Assembly (NCBI GenBank): GCA_002306295.1
Contig: DBRI01000012.1
Location: 13,994-42,466 of the forward strand
Direction of reading: 5' to 3'
Origin: Patescibacteria group bacterium UBA1372
GTDB lineage: Bacteria; Patescibacteriota; Microgenomatia; UBA12405
Length of the DNA stretch: 28,473 nucleotides
Shown here: in pieces, positions 22,734 to 28,473 of the stretch
Layout of the letters: the number at the start of each line of letters is the position of its first letter
How positions within the stretch are numbered: position 1 is the first letter of the stretch
Program-made: the position numbers and the translations under genes
Notes under the pieces: model-generated
What the model saw: only the letters and a program-made list of their open reading frames with translations
Told to the model about the DNA's origin: nothing
The model's database searches: none

Positions 22734-23006
22734 GTTTTCTTCGGGTTGGATACCAAGTAACCACAAAACAGCTTCTTTACGGTAGCGTCTGTCACCCCTG
22801 GCATTAATACGGATAGCCGGTAGTTTGCCTCTTTTACCCCAACGCTTAACAGTAAGTTTGCTGACTCTTAAAAGGTCTGCAACTTCGCCAACAGTAAGAA
22901 GATCAGGAAGGTTATCTATGGAGACATCTTTTACAGCTGTTTTTTTGGCTGTTCTTGCTGTCTTTTGTTCCTCTAATTTATCTTTTGGTAGACTTTGAGT
23001 GTCCAT
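22731..23006 (-). CDS. Excisionase-like helix-turn-helix protein (HTH_17/MerR fold)
   Basis: The 91-residue protein has a charged, Lys-rich N-terminus (residues 1-33) and a C-terminal winged HTH, LLTVGEVADLLRVSKLTVKRWGKRGKLPAIRINARGDRRYRKEAVLWLL. The LTVGEVADLLRVS...W.KRGKLPA...G..R...E pattern is typical of excisionase/HTH_17 DNA-binding domains. AGGAGA (23021-23016) lies 9 nt before the ATG, and a TACAAT -10 box at 23034-23029. Its stop codon lies inside the far ruvB repeat. The function may be Xis-like or a transcription factor. No integrase is nearby, so a link to cassette mobility is only suggestive. Confidence 0.8.
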   Translation of the reverse strand: MDTQSLPKDKLEEQKTARTAKKTAVKDVSIDNLPDLLTVGEVADLLRVSKLTVKRWGKRGKLPAIRINARGDRRYRKEAVLWLLGIQPEEN

Positions 23007-23015
23007 TTGTTTGTT

Positions 23016-23034
23016 TCTCCTATATCAAATTGTA
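23016..23034 (-). promoter_or_regulatory. -10 box and Shine-Dalgarno of the HTH gene
   Basis: On the minus strand TACAAT (23034-23029) is followed by AGGAGA (23021-23016) and the ATG at 23006. This gives a leader of about 16 nt with a proper ribosome site, unlike the leaderless starts of its neighbours. Confidence 0.45.
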
Positions 23035-23103
23035 ATAAAGCTTATATCAGTAAAACATAAAGGCTACTAGTAGGTCAAGAGGGAATATACTAGATGTAAG
23101 AAA

Positions 23104-23121
23104 TATGATTTAAGATTTAAG
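23104..23121 (+). repeat. 18-bp dispersed repeat, copy in the dehydrogenase promoter region
   Basis: Identical to 3493-3510 (inside the wecG-like gene). Here it covers the -35 zone of the dehydrogenase promoter. Confidence 0.7.
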
Positions 23122-23130
23122 TAAATTTGC

Positions 23131-23136
23131 TACAAT
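23131..23136 (+). promoter_or_regulatory. Extended -10 promoter of the dehydrogenase gene
   Basis: TGC precedes TACAAT, with 5 nt to ATG 23142. This supports that start over the in-frame codon at 23127, which lies upstream of the box. Confidence 0.55.
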
Positions 23137-23141
23137 TGAGT

Positions 23142-24143
23142 ATGGAAGATAAAAGAATTAAGGTAGGTTTTTTTGGGGTGGCAAGTTGGGAAAGAGATTT
23201 AATTGAAAAAGAAATGTATGGTTTACAAAATTGCGCTGTGTCAGTGTTTGAAAAAAATGTTAACGATAGTATGGAAGAAGCGGTTAATTTTGATATTTTG
23301 TCGGTATTTGTGGGGTCGGTACTTAATAAAAAAACTTTGGATAAATTGCCTAATTTAAAATTAATTGCGACCAGATCAACAGGAATGGACCATATAGATT
23401 TAGAGGAATGTAAAAAGAGAAATATTGTAGTTATGAGTGTGCCGGAATATGGATCAGTGACGGTGGCTGAATATGCTTTTGGGTTATTATTGGCTATTGC
23501 TAAAAAAATAGTAGTAGCTCACCAATCAGTGGAAGATGGTGATTTTTCACCGGAAGGACTGACTGGGGTAGATTTAAGAGGTAAGACATTGGGTGTGGTG
23601 GGGGTGGGAAAAATTGGAGCGAATATGGTTAGATACGGAAGAGGTTTTGGAATGAAAGTGTTGGGAGTGGCAAGACACAAAGATCCTAAACTGGAGAAAA
23701 AATTGGGATATGAATTTTGTAGTTTGGAGAAGTGCTTGAAAGAGTCGGATTTTGTAAGTTTGCATGTACCGTCAAATAAAGAGACTTTTCACCTGATAAA
23801 TAGGCAAAATATAGAGTTGATGAAGCCGGGAAGCTATCTAATAAATACATGCAGGGGGGATGTAGTAGAAGCTGAAGCAATTTTGTGGGCACTTAATAAT
23901 GGAATATTGAGTGGGGCTGCTTTGGATGTAGCAGAAGCAGAGGGGATGGTTGCCGATGTAGGAATAGTTGAAAAATATGCCAGTAAGGATGATTTAAAGG
24001 AAGCAGTAACTTTTCATATGCTAAGAGACAGGGATGATGTGATTTTTACTCCACACAACGCGTTTAATAGTAGGGAGGCAGTAGAAAGAATAGTGGAAAC
24101 TACTTTTAAAAATATAAAAGAATTTCTAAAGAAAAATAAGTAA
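23142..24143 (+). CDS. D-isomer-specific 2-hydroxyacid dehydrogenase (D-lactate dehydrogenase-like)
   Basis: The 333-residue NAD-dependent enzyme interconverts a 2-oxoacid and a D-2-hydroxyacid. Seen: TRSTGMDHIDL, Rossmann motif GVGKIG (154-159), and the catalytic triad Arg238 in NTCRGD, Glu265 in ALDVAE and His305 in FTPHNAF. D-lactate dehydrogenase is the closest guess from the overall pattern; formate, glycerate or phosphoglycerate dehydrogenases share the fold. An insert at about 268-296, before the His, is longer than in short family members. The stop overlaps the next ATG by one base (TAATG), so it heads a likely operon with the phosphomannomutase and guanylyltransferase genes. Confidence 0.9.
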   Translation: MEDKRIKVGFFGVASWERDLIEKEMYGLQNCAVSVFEKNVNDSMEEAVNFDILSVFVGSVLNKKTLDKLPNLKLIATRSTGMDHIDLEECKKRNIVVMSVPEYGSVTVAEYAFGLLLAIAKKIVVAHQSVEDGDFSPEGLTGVDLRGKTLGVVGVGKIGANMVRYGRGFGMKVLGVARHKDPKLEKKLGYEFCSLEKCLKESDFVSLHVPSNKETFHLINRQNIELMKPGSYLINTCRGDVVEAEAILWALNNGILSGAALDVAEAEGMVADVGIVEKYASKDDLKEAVTFHMLRDRDDVIFTPHNAFNSREAVERIVETTFKNIKEFLKKNK

Positions 24144-25546
24144 TGTCAAGCAAAAATTATGATAAGTTTTTTCATGCATATGATATAAGGGGTTTGGTGA
24201 GTGAAGGGTTAGATGATGGTTTTTTTTACAGACTAGGAAAAGCTTTTGTATATTTTTTGAAAGCAAAGAAAGTTTGTGTGGGTAGGGATATCAGGGTTGA
24301 GAGTCAAAAATTCGAAGAGGCTTTTATAAAAGGGGCAAGAGAAATGGGTGTTGAGATAACTGATATTGGCCAAGTGGCAACTGAAATGATTTATTATGCG
24401 GTTGGATCTGATTTGAGTTTCGATGGTGGGGCAGTGATAACGGCTTCTCATAATCCGGCCGGATGGAATGGATGTAAAATGGTGGGAAAACAGGTAAGTG
24501 CTATAAGTGAAACTAGCGGGTTAATGGAAATAAAAAAACTAATGGATGATGATTTAAATGAGGATAGAGATATTGCCAAGGGTTTGTACAGTCAGATTGA
24601 TATTTATAATGAATTTAAAAATAAAATATTATCCGTTTTGAAGGGAATAGACATAAGACCGATAAGGGTGGTGGTGGATGCTAGAAATGGAATTGGAGGA
24701 ATAATGTTTGAAAAAGTCTTTTCAAACCTCGGTTTAGATGTGATACCGATGTATTTTGAAGCAGATGGAACCTTTCCAAACCATGTGCCCGATCCTTTGA
24801 AAGAAGAAAACGTAGAGGAAATTAAAAAAAAGGTGGTGGACGAAAAGGCTGATTTGGGGATTGCCATAGACGGGGATGGGGATAGGGTGTTTTTTATAGA
24901 CAACAGAGGCAGAAATCCTTGTGGTGTTTATACAGGAGCAGTCTTTTGTAGATATTTGTTGGAAGAAAATAAAGATGAAACAATTGTCCATGATCCGAAA
25001 GTATATTGGTCGATGAAGAGTCAAATAGATAAATACGGAGGAATAGCTGTTGCTAGTAAAACTGGTCATTCTTTTTTTAAAGAAAAAATGAAAGAGACGG
25101 GTGCTTTGTTTGGTGCAGAAATGAGTTCACATTTTTTTTATCGAGATTTTTTTGGAGCTGATTCGGGAATGATGACAATTGCTTATATGTTAAAGTTTAT
25201 TTCACAAGGTTTAAATTTTTCAAAAGAGTTGGATTTTTATTATAAAAACTTTCCAATATCTGGAGAAATTAACTTTGAAGTAAATGATAATCAAACTGTA
25301 TTAGGTCGGGTGTCGAAATATTATTCTGATCAAGGTGGTCAGTTGGAGACAATTGATGGAATTAGTTTTAGTTTTTCGGATTGGAGGTTTAATTTGAGAC
25401 AATCGAATACTCAACCTTTGATTAGGTTGAATATGGAGGCTAGAAATGAAAAAGTTATCGTAGACAATTTTTTGAAATTGAAGGAATTGATTGGAGGTAA
25501 AATTGTGAATTTACCAAGTTTGAAATCCTTACAATTATTGATTTAA
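24143..25546 (+). CDS. manB: Phosphomannomutase/phosphoglucomutase
   Basis: The enzyme converts mannose-6-P to mannose-1-P (or the glucose equivalents) for GDP-mannose and glycan synthesis. The 467-residue protein has all four alpha-D-phosphohexomutase motifs: AYDIRG, the catalytic phosphoserine Ser102 in TASHNP, metal loop DGDGDR (243-248), sugar-binding Glu326 in GAEMSSH, and phosphate-binding RQSNT (419-423) followed by RLNMEA. GEMSGH is usual, so MSSH is a small variation. The gene downstream is a mannose-1-P guanylyltransferase, which favours mannose over glucose. The ATG overlaps the preceding stop and no Shine-Dalgarno is visible, so termination-reinitiation is likely. Confidence 0.92.
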   Translation: MSSKNYDKFFHAYDIRGLVSEGLDDGFFYRLGKAFVYFLKAKKVCVGRDIRVESQKFEEAFIKGAREMGVEITDIGQVATEMIYYAVGSDLSFDGGAVITASHNPAGWNGCKMVGKQVSAISETSGLMEIKKLMDDDLNEDRDIAKGLYSQIDIYNEFKNKILSVLKGIDIRPIRVVVDARNGIGGIMFEKVFSNLGLDVIPMYFEADGTFPNHVPDPLKEENVEEIKKKVVDEKADLGIAIDGDGDRVFFIDNRGRNPCGVYTGAVFCRYLLEENKDETIVHDPKVYWSMKSQIDKYGGIAVASKTGHSFFKEKMKETGALFGAEMSSHFFYRDFFGADSGMMTIAYMLKFISQGLNFSKELDFYYKNFPISGEINFEVNDNQTVLGRVSKYYSDQGGQLETIDGISFSFSDWRFNLRQSNTQPLIRLNMEARNEKVIVDNFLKLKELIGGKIVNLPSLKSLQLLI

Positions 25547-25556
25547 TTAAATAATT

Positions 25557-26606
25557 ATGAAACCAGTATTAATATGTGGCGGAGTGGGTACAAAAATGTG
25601 GCCGGCTTCGAGACAAAGTATGCCAAAGCATTTTTTGCCATTGATAGGTAATAAATCTTTATTTGAAATTAATTATGAATTGTTGAGGCAGAAATTTGAT
25701 CCGGGGGAAATATATGTATCTACAACTGAAAGCCAGTATAAATTAGCTAAGAAGGCAGTTGCTGAAATACCTGATGAAAATTATTTTTTAGAACCTGAGA
25801 TGAGAAATACTGGACCAGCGATTGGTTTTGTGGCTGCTAAGTTATATAAAAAATTTAAGGATGAGCCTTTTGTAATAGTTCAAACAGATATCTTAAGAGA
25901 ACCGGGGGATAAATTTTTAGAAATCTTGGATTTTTTTGAAAGATTAGTTTTGGAAAATAATAAGTGGGTAACGGGGGCTATAAAACCACCTTTTTTGATG
26001 AGGGGAGTAGATTATATGGTGAGTGGGGATGAAATTAGTGATGGGGTGTGGCAATTGTCGGATTGGCTTCAAAGAGATAGAGAGGAAGAAATCAAAAAGG
26101 CAATGGATGAGAATAGGGCATGGCTTCATGCCAATCATTATTGTTGGACACCCAGACTGTGGCTTGAATCTTATATGAGATATAAACCTGAATGGGCAGA
26201 ACCTTTGATGGAAATTGCAAACGGAGGAGATGAAAGGAAAATATATCCAGAAATTGTCAAAGGACCAACAGAAGATTGGACAGTGTTGTCAGTACCGAGA
26301 GGAGAGGGGATAATGATGGAATTACCGTTTAATTGGATGGATTTTGGAACATGGGAGAGTTTGGCAAAATACTTGGGAAAGGACCCGTCTTCGCAGGGCT
26401 ACGACGAGGTGAATGTACATGAAATTGACTCAAAGGATAATTTTTATCGAGTTCCCTCGGGTAAATTTGTAGCTACAATTGGGGTGGAAAATTTGGTGGT
26501 GGTGGATACGGGAGATGCATTATTGATATGTAGAAAAGATCAAAGTGGTAGAGTGGGAGAGGTAGTAGATTACCTTAAGGAAAAGAACAGAAGCGAATTG
26601 TTGTAA
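25557..26606 (+). CDS. manC: Mannose-1-phosphate guanylyltransferase
   Basis: The enzyme makes GDP-mannose from GTP and mannose-1-P. The 349-residue protein has the nucleotidyltransferase start LICGGVGTKMWPASRQSMPKHF (residues 5-26; usually AGGSGTRLWPLSR, so Arg is Lys here), RNTGPAIGFVA, VIVQTD for the metal Asp (usually the D of PAD or PSD), NWMDFGTWESL, and a partial C-terminal beta-helix-like region (VVVDTGDALLICRKD). It lies 10 nt after the mutase, the previous step in the pathway. No isomerase domain is fused. Variant metal and Arg positions mean another sugar-1-P is possible, but the pairing supports mannose. Confidence 0.88.
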   Translation: MKPVLICGGVGTKMWPASRQSMPKHFLPLIGNKSLFEINYELLRQKFDPGEIYVSTTESQYKLAKKAVAEIPDENYFLEPEMRNTGPAIGFVAAKLYKKFKDEPFVIVQTDILREPGDKFLEILDFFERLVLENNKWVTGAIKPPFLMRGVDYMVSGDEISDGVWQLSDWLQRDREEEIKKAMDENRAWLHANHYCWTPRLWLESYMRYKPEWAEPLMEIANGGDERKIYPEIVKGPTEDWTVLSVPRGEGIMMELPFNWMDFGTWESLAKYLGKDPSSQGYDEVNVHEIDSKDNFYRVPSGKFVATIGVENLVVVDTGDALLICRKDQSGRVGEVVDYLKEKNRSELL

Positions 26607-26612
26607 ATGTAG

Positions 26613-26632
26613 GGATGAATCATGATTCATCC
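26613..26632 (+). repeat. Perfect 20-bp palindrome (REP-like)
   Basis: GGATGAATCATGATTCATCC, followed by ATAAA, lies 6 nt after the guanylyltransferase stop. The GATTCAT core resembles the widespread GGGCGAATCATGATTCGCCC-type REPs mobilised by RAYTs. Confidence 0.75.
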
Positions 26633-26645
26633 ATAAAATGAAATG

Positions 26646-26671
26646 GGGCGATTCGTGAATCGCCCGTACAG
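26646..26671 (+). repeat. REP hairpin with GTACAG tail
   Basis: GGGCGATT and AATCGCCC (8-bp stem, CGTG loop) are followed by GTACAG, the same tail as the hairpin inside the RAYT gene (20533-20538). With the palindrome 14 nt before it, it forms a REP pair (possible REPIN) between two genes. Confidence 0.8.
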
Positions 26672-26689
26672 TTAGTGTTACCATAGATA

Positions 26690-28213
26690 ATGGAAGTTGG
26701 TTTTAGTACGGAGGAATATTTAAAAGCGCAAAAAAAAGCTATAGAAGAGAGGTTGTTGAAATTTTCCGGAGGTAGATTATATTTGGAGTTTGGAGGAAAG
26801 CTTTTGGATGATTTTCATGCCAGCAGATGTTTGCCTGGTTATGAGGCGAATGTTAAGTTGGAATTACTTAAAAGTTTGGGAAGAAAAGTGGGAGTAATAT
26901 ATTGTGTATCAGCTAAACAGCTTGTAGAGGGCAAGGTAAACGGTAATTGGGATATGAGATATGATTTATCGACATTAAAATCACTTCAGATACTATCTGA
27001 AAATAAATTGCCGGTGTTGGGAGTGGTGATAAATAGGTATGAGGGTGAGATTGAGGTTGATAGGTTTAAAAAAAGACTTGAAAGAATGGGGGTAAAAGTG
27101 TATTTAAGAAAAGAAATAAAGGGTTATCCGGCTAATTTAAAACTAATTTTATCTAAACGGGGCTATGGAGGGGATGAGTATGTAGAAACAAATAAGGATT
27201 TGGTGGTAGTGTGGGGGGCGGGGCCAGGATCCGGAAAATTGTCAACTTGTTTAGGGCAAATATATTTAGATAATAAAAGGGGAATTGATTCTGGTTATGC
27301 AAAATTTGAAACTTTTCCTATTTGGGATTTACCACTTAATCATCCGGTAAATTTGGCCTATGAAGCGGCAACAGCTGATCTAGGAGATTTTAATTTAATA
27401 GATAATTTTCATAGACAGGCTTATGAAAAAAAAGCTGTTAATTACAACAGAGATATGGACGCGTTTCCTTTGATAAAAGAGATGTTTGCCAAAATGACAC
27501 TTTCAAATAATTTTTCTAGAAGTTATAAGTCGCCGACTGATATGGGAGTAAATTGTATGGCCGAGGGCATTGTTAATGATAAAGTAGTCAGAATGGGATC
27601 CAAAAAAGATGTAGTGTTGTATTGGTATAGATATGGGGAGGAATATAAAAAAGGGTTGGTAGATAAAAAGGTGTTGGATAAAATGAAAGAAATTATGTTG
27701 AAAGCGGGAGTAGATAGTCAATATTTGTCAACAGTGGTTGAAGCGAGAAGAGTCAGGCAGGAAATGATAAAGAAGAGATTGGGCGAGAGAGGAATAAGTT
27801 GTGCGGCTTGTGTTGAATTACCGACTGGCAAATTGGTTTATGGAAAGAATTCGGAGTTGCTTCATGCGGAGGCGGCTGTAGTGTTAAATTGTATTAAAGA
27901 ATTATCAGGTATTGCTGATGAATACAAATTAATTTCAAAGTCGGTTATAAAACAGATTGGAGCATTTAAAAAAATTATTGGCGATAAGTCTAATAGTTTG
28001 GATTTGAGTGAAACATTATTGGCTTTGGCAGTATCTTCGGAAAAAAATCTAAAAGTATCCAGAGCAATAAAAAGTTTACAAAAACTAAAAGGTTGTTATA
28101 TACACACGACTCATAAACCATCAGAACCTGATGAAAAAATATTTAGGAAATTGGGTATGTGGCTGACGACTGATGGAATAGTAGAGAAGACTAAAAACCC
28201 CGACCTAAACTAG
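26690..28213 (+). CDS. DUF1846 family protein
   Basis: The 507-residue protein matches DUF1846 along its length: LYLEFGGKLLDDFHASRCLPGYEANVK, VISRYEG-like VVINRYEGE, GAGPGSGKLSTCLGQIY (P-loop-like, residues 176 on), GYAKFETFPIWDLPLNHPVNLAYEAATADLGD, KKAVNYNRDMDAFPLIK and YKSPTDMGVN. The family is cytosolic, widespread in Firmicutes and other bacteria, and of unknown biochemical role; the GPGSGK loop suggests nucleotide or phosphate binding. A CxxC (SCAACVEL) sits in the C-terminal third. It starts 19 nt after the REP pair and ends inside the hairpin of the convergent L7/L12 terminator. No Shine-Dalgarno was found. Confidence 0.88.
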   Translation: MEVGFSTEEYLKAQKKAIEERLLKFSGGRLYLEFGGKLLDDFHASRCLPGYEANVKLELLKSLGRKVGVIYCVSAKQLVEGKVNGNWDMRYDLSTLKSLQILSENKLPVLGVVINRYEGEIEVDRFKKRLERMGVKVYLRKEIKGYPANLKLILSKRGYGGDEYVETNKDLVVVWGAGPGSGKLSTCLGQIYLDNKRGIDSGYAKFETFPIWDLPLNHPVNLAYEAATADLGDFNLIDNFHRQAYEKKAVNYNRDMDAFPLIKEMFAKMTLSNNFSRSYKSPTDMGVNCMAEGIVNDKVVRMGSKKDVVLYWYRYGEEYKKGLVDKKVLDKMKEIMLKAGVDSQYLSTVVEARRVRQEMIKKRLGERGISCAACVELPTGKLVYGKNSELLHAEAAVVLNCIKELSGIADEYKLISKSVIKQIGAFKKIIGDKSNSLDLSETLLALAVSSEKNLKVSRAIKSLQKLKGCYIHTTHKPSEPDEKIFRKLGMWLTTDGIVEKTKNPDLN

Positions 28214-28220
28214 ATCGGGG
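28193..28220 (-). terminator. Intrinsic terminator of the L7/L12 operon
   Basis: Read on the minus strand, CCCCGATCTA and TAGGTCGGGG form a 10-bp stem with one mismatch and a 3-base loop, followed by TTTTT (28197-28193). It lies 31 nt past the L7/L12 stop. The DUF1846 stop codon is embedded in the same hairpin, which may also end that transcript. Confidence 0.85.
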
Positions 28221-28249
28221 TAAGATTGCTTCGTAAACTCGTAATGACG
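28221..28249 (-). repeat. Degenerate dispersed repeat between L7/L12 and its terminator
   Basis: The minus strand reads CGTCATTACGAGTTTACGAA then GCAATCTTA. This resembles the CGTCATTGCGAG...GAAGCAATC repeat that is common across many bacterial genomes. Confidence 0.45.
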
Positions 28250-28251
28250 TT

Positions 28252-28473
28252 TTATTTGAGTTCCACTTGAGCACCAGCTTCTTCGAGAAGTTTTTTGGCT
28301 TCTTCAGCTTGTTCTTTTTTCATGACACCAAGGTCAGCAGGACAGGCATCAATTAGATCCTTGGCTTCTTTTAGACCCAGGTCTTGTTTGTAGGTCCTAA
28401 CTGCTTTGATGACGGCAATTTTGTTGGTGCCGGCATTGGTGATAACTACATCAAATTCGGTCTTTTCCTCAGC
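28252..28473 (-). CDS. rplL: Ribosomal protein bL12 (L7/L12), C-terminal domain, 5' truncated by the window
   Basis: The last 73 codons are present. They form the C-terminal domain that recruits translation factors to the ribosomal stalk: [71 protein letters not shown]. The family norm at DACPADL is V.. .PK.V, so the Cys is a lineage variation. Codons are richer in C and G than in the neighbours, as expected for a highly expressed gene. The N-terminal dimerisation part, and probably rplJ, lie beyond the window end. A strong terminator follows. Confidence 0.93.
   Translation of the reverse strand, partial: AEEKTEFDVVITNAGTNKIAVIKAVRTYKQDLGLKEAKDLIDACPADLGVMKKEQAEEAKKLLEEAGAQVELK

Noticed and set aside
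1..28473. tRNA, rRNA, tmRNA or riboswitch genes
   Set aside because: No cloverleaf, conserved rRNA segment or recognisable aptamer was seen on reading; a covariance-model scan (Infernal against Rfam, tRNAscan-SE) would settle it.

Overview
The window looks like a piece of a small, AT-rich genome of the Candidate Phyla Radiation (Patescibacteria), most likely a Microgenomates-like lineage. This is an inference. It rests on the low GC, a giant DUF2341/LamG/Fn3 secreted protein, a divergent MreB-like protein, a PEGA/propeller envelope protein, and the use of TGA as a normal stop (16312-17058 gene, 20247-20837 gene, brnA), which argues against the UGA-recoding Gracilibacteria/SR1. No rRNA, tRNA or CRISPR array is visible.

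Layout. 1-5023 is an envelope block: the tail of an unknown gene, a PEGA-domain propeller protein (-), an MreB-like protein with altered catalytic residues, a WecG/TagA/CpsF glycosyltransferase, and murB (-) carrying an in-frame palindromic insertion. 5024-5222 is a divergent murB/ruvC control region with a REP palindrome, a MraZ-box-like repeat array and a hairpin. RuvC (5223-5675) is followed by a 3,496-residue secreted protein and a MacB-type ABC ATPase/permease pair, which together separate ruvC from ruvA and ruvB by about 14 kb. 19269-22734 holds ruvA and ruvB, each followed by an inserted cassette of about 0.6 kb: a RAYT (REP-associated tyrosine transposase) after ruvA and a brnT/brnA toxin-antitoxin pair after ruvB. 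Each cassette is bounded by a direct repeat of the last codons of the host ruv gene. 22731-26606 has an excisionase-like HTH protein (-), a D-2-hydroxyacid dehydrogenase, a phosphomannomutase and a mannose-1-phosphate guanylyltransferase (GDP-mannose supply). 26607-28473 has two REP palindromes, a DUF1846 protein, a terminator and the C-terminal half of ribosomal protein L7/L12 (-).

Three themes recur. First, most promoter-proximal genes have a TATAAT-like box ending only 5-7 nt before the start codon, the geometry of leaderless mRNAs, while internal or differently built genes (the permease, brnA, the HTH gene) have clear Shine-Dalgarno sequences. Second, short palindromic repeats, several with a GTAC tail like RAYT substrates, lie between genes and inside the murB and RAYT reading frames. 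Third, the giant gene is a composition mosaic: blocks where C exceeds G on the + strand alternate with blocks that are G-rich like the rest of the window, and it contains both an identical 87-bp duplication and old, codon-diverged repeats.

Functionally the window combines envelope and surface-glycan synthesis (murB, wecG-like, GDP-mannose genes), a giant probable adhesin with a neighbouring exporter-type ABC system, Holliday-junction processing (ruvCAB) and small mobile or addictive modules.
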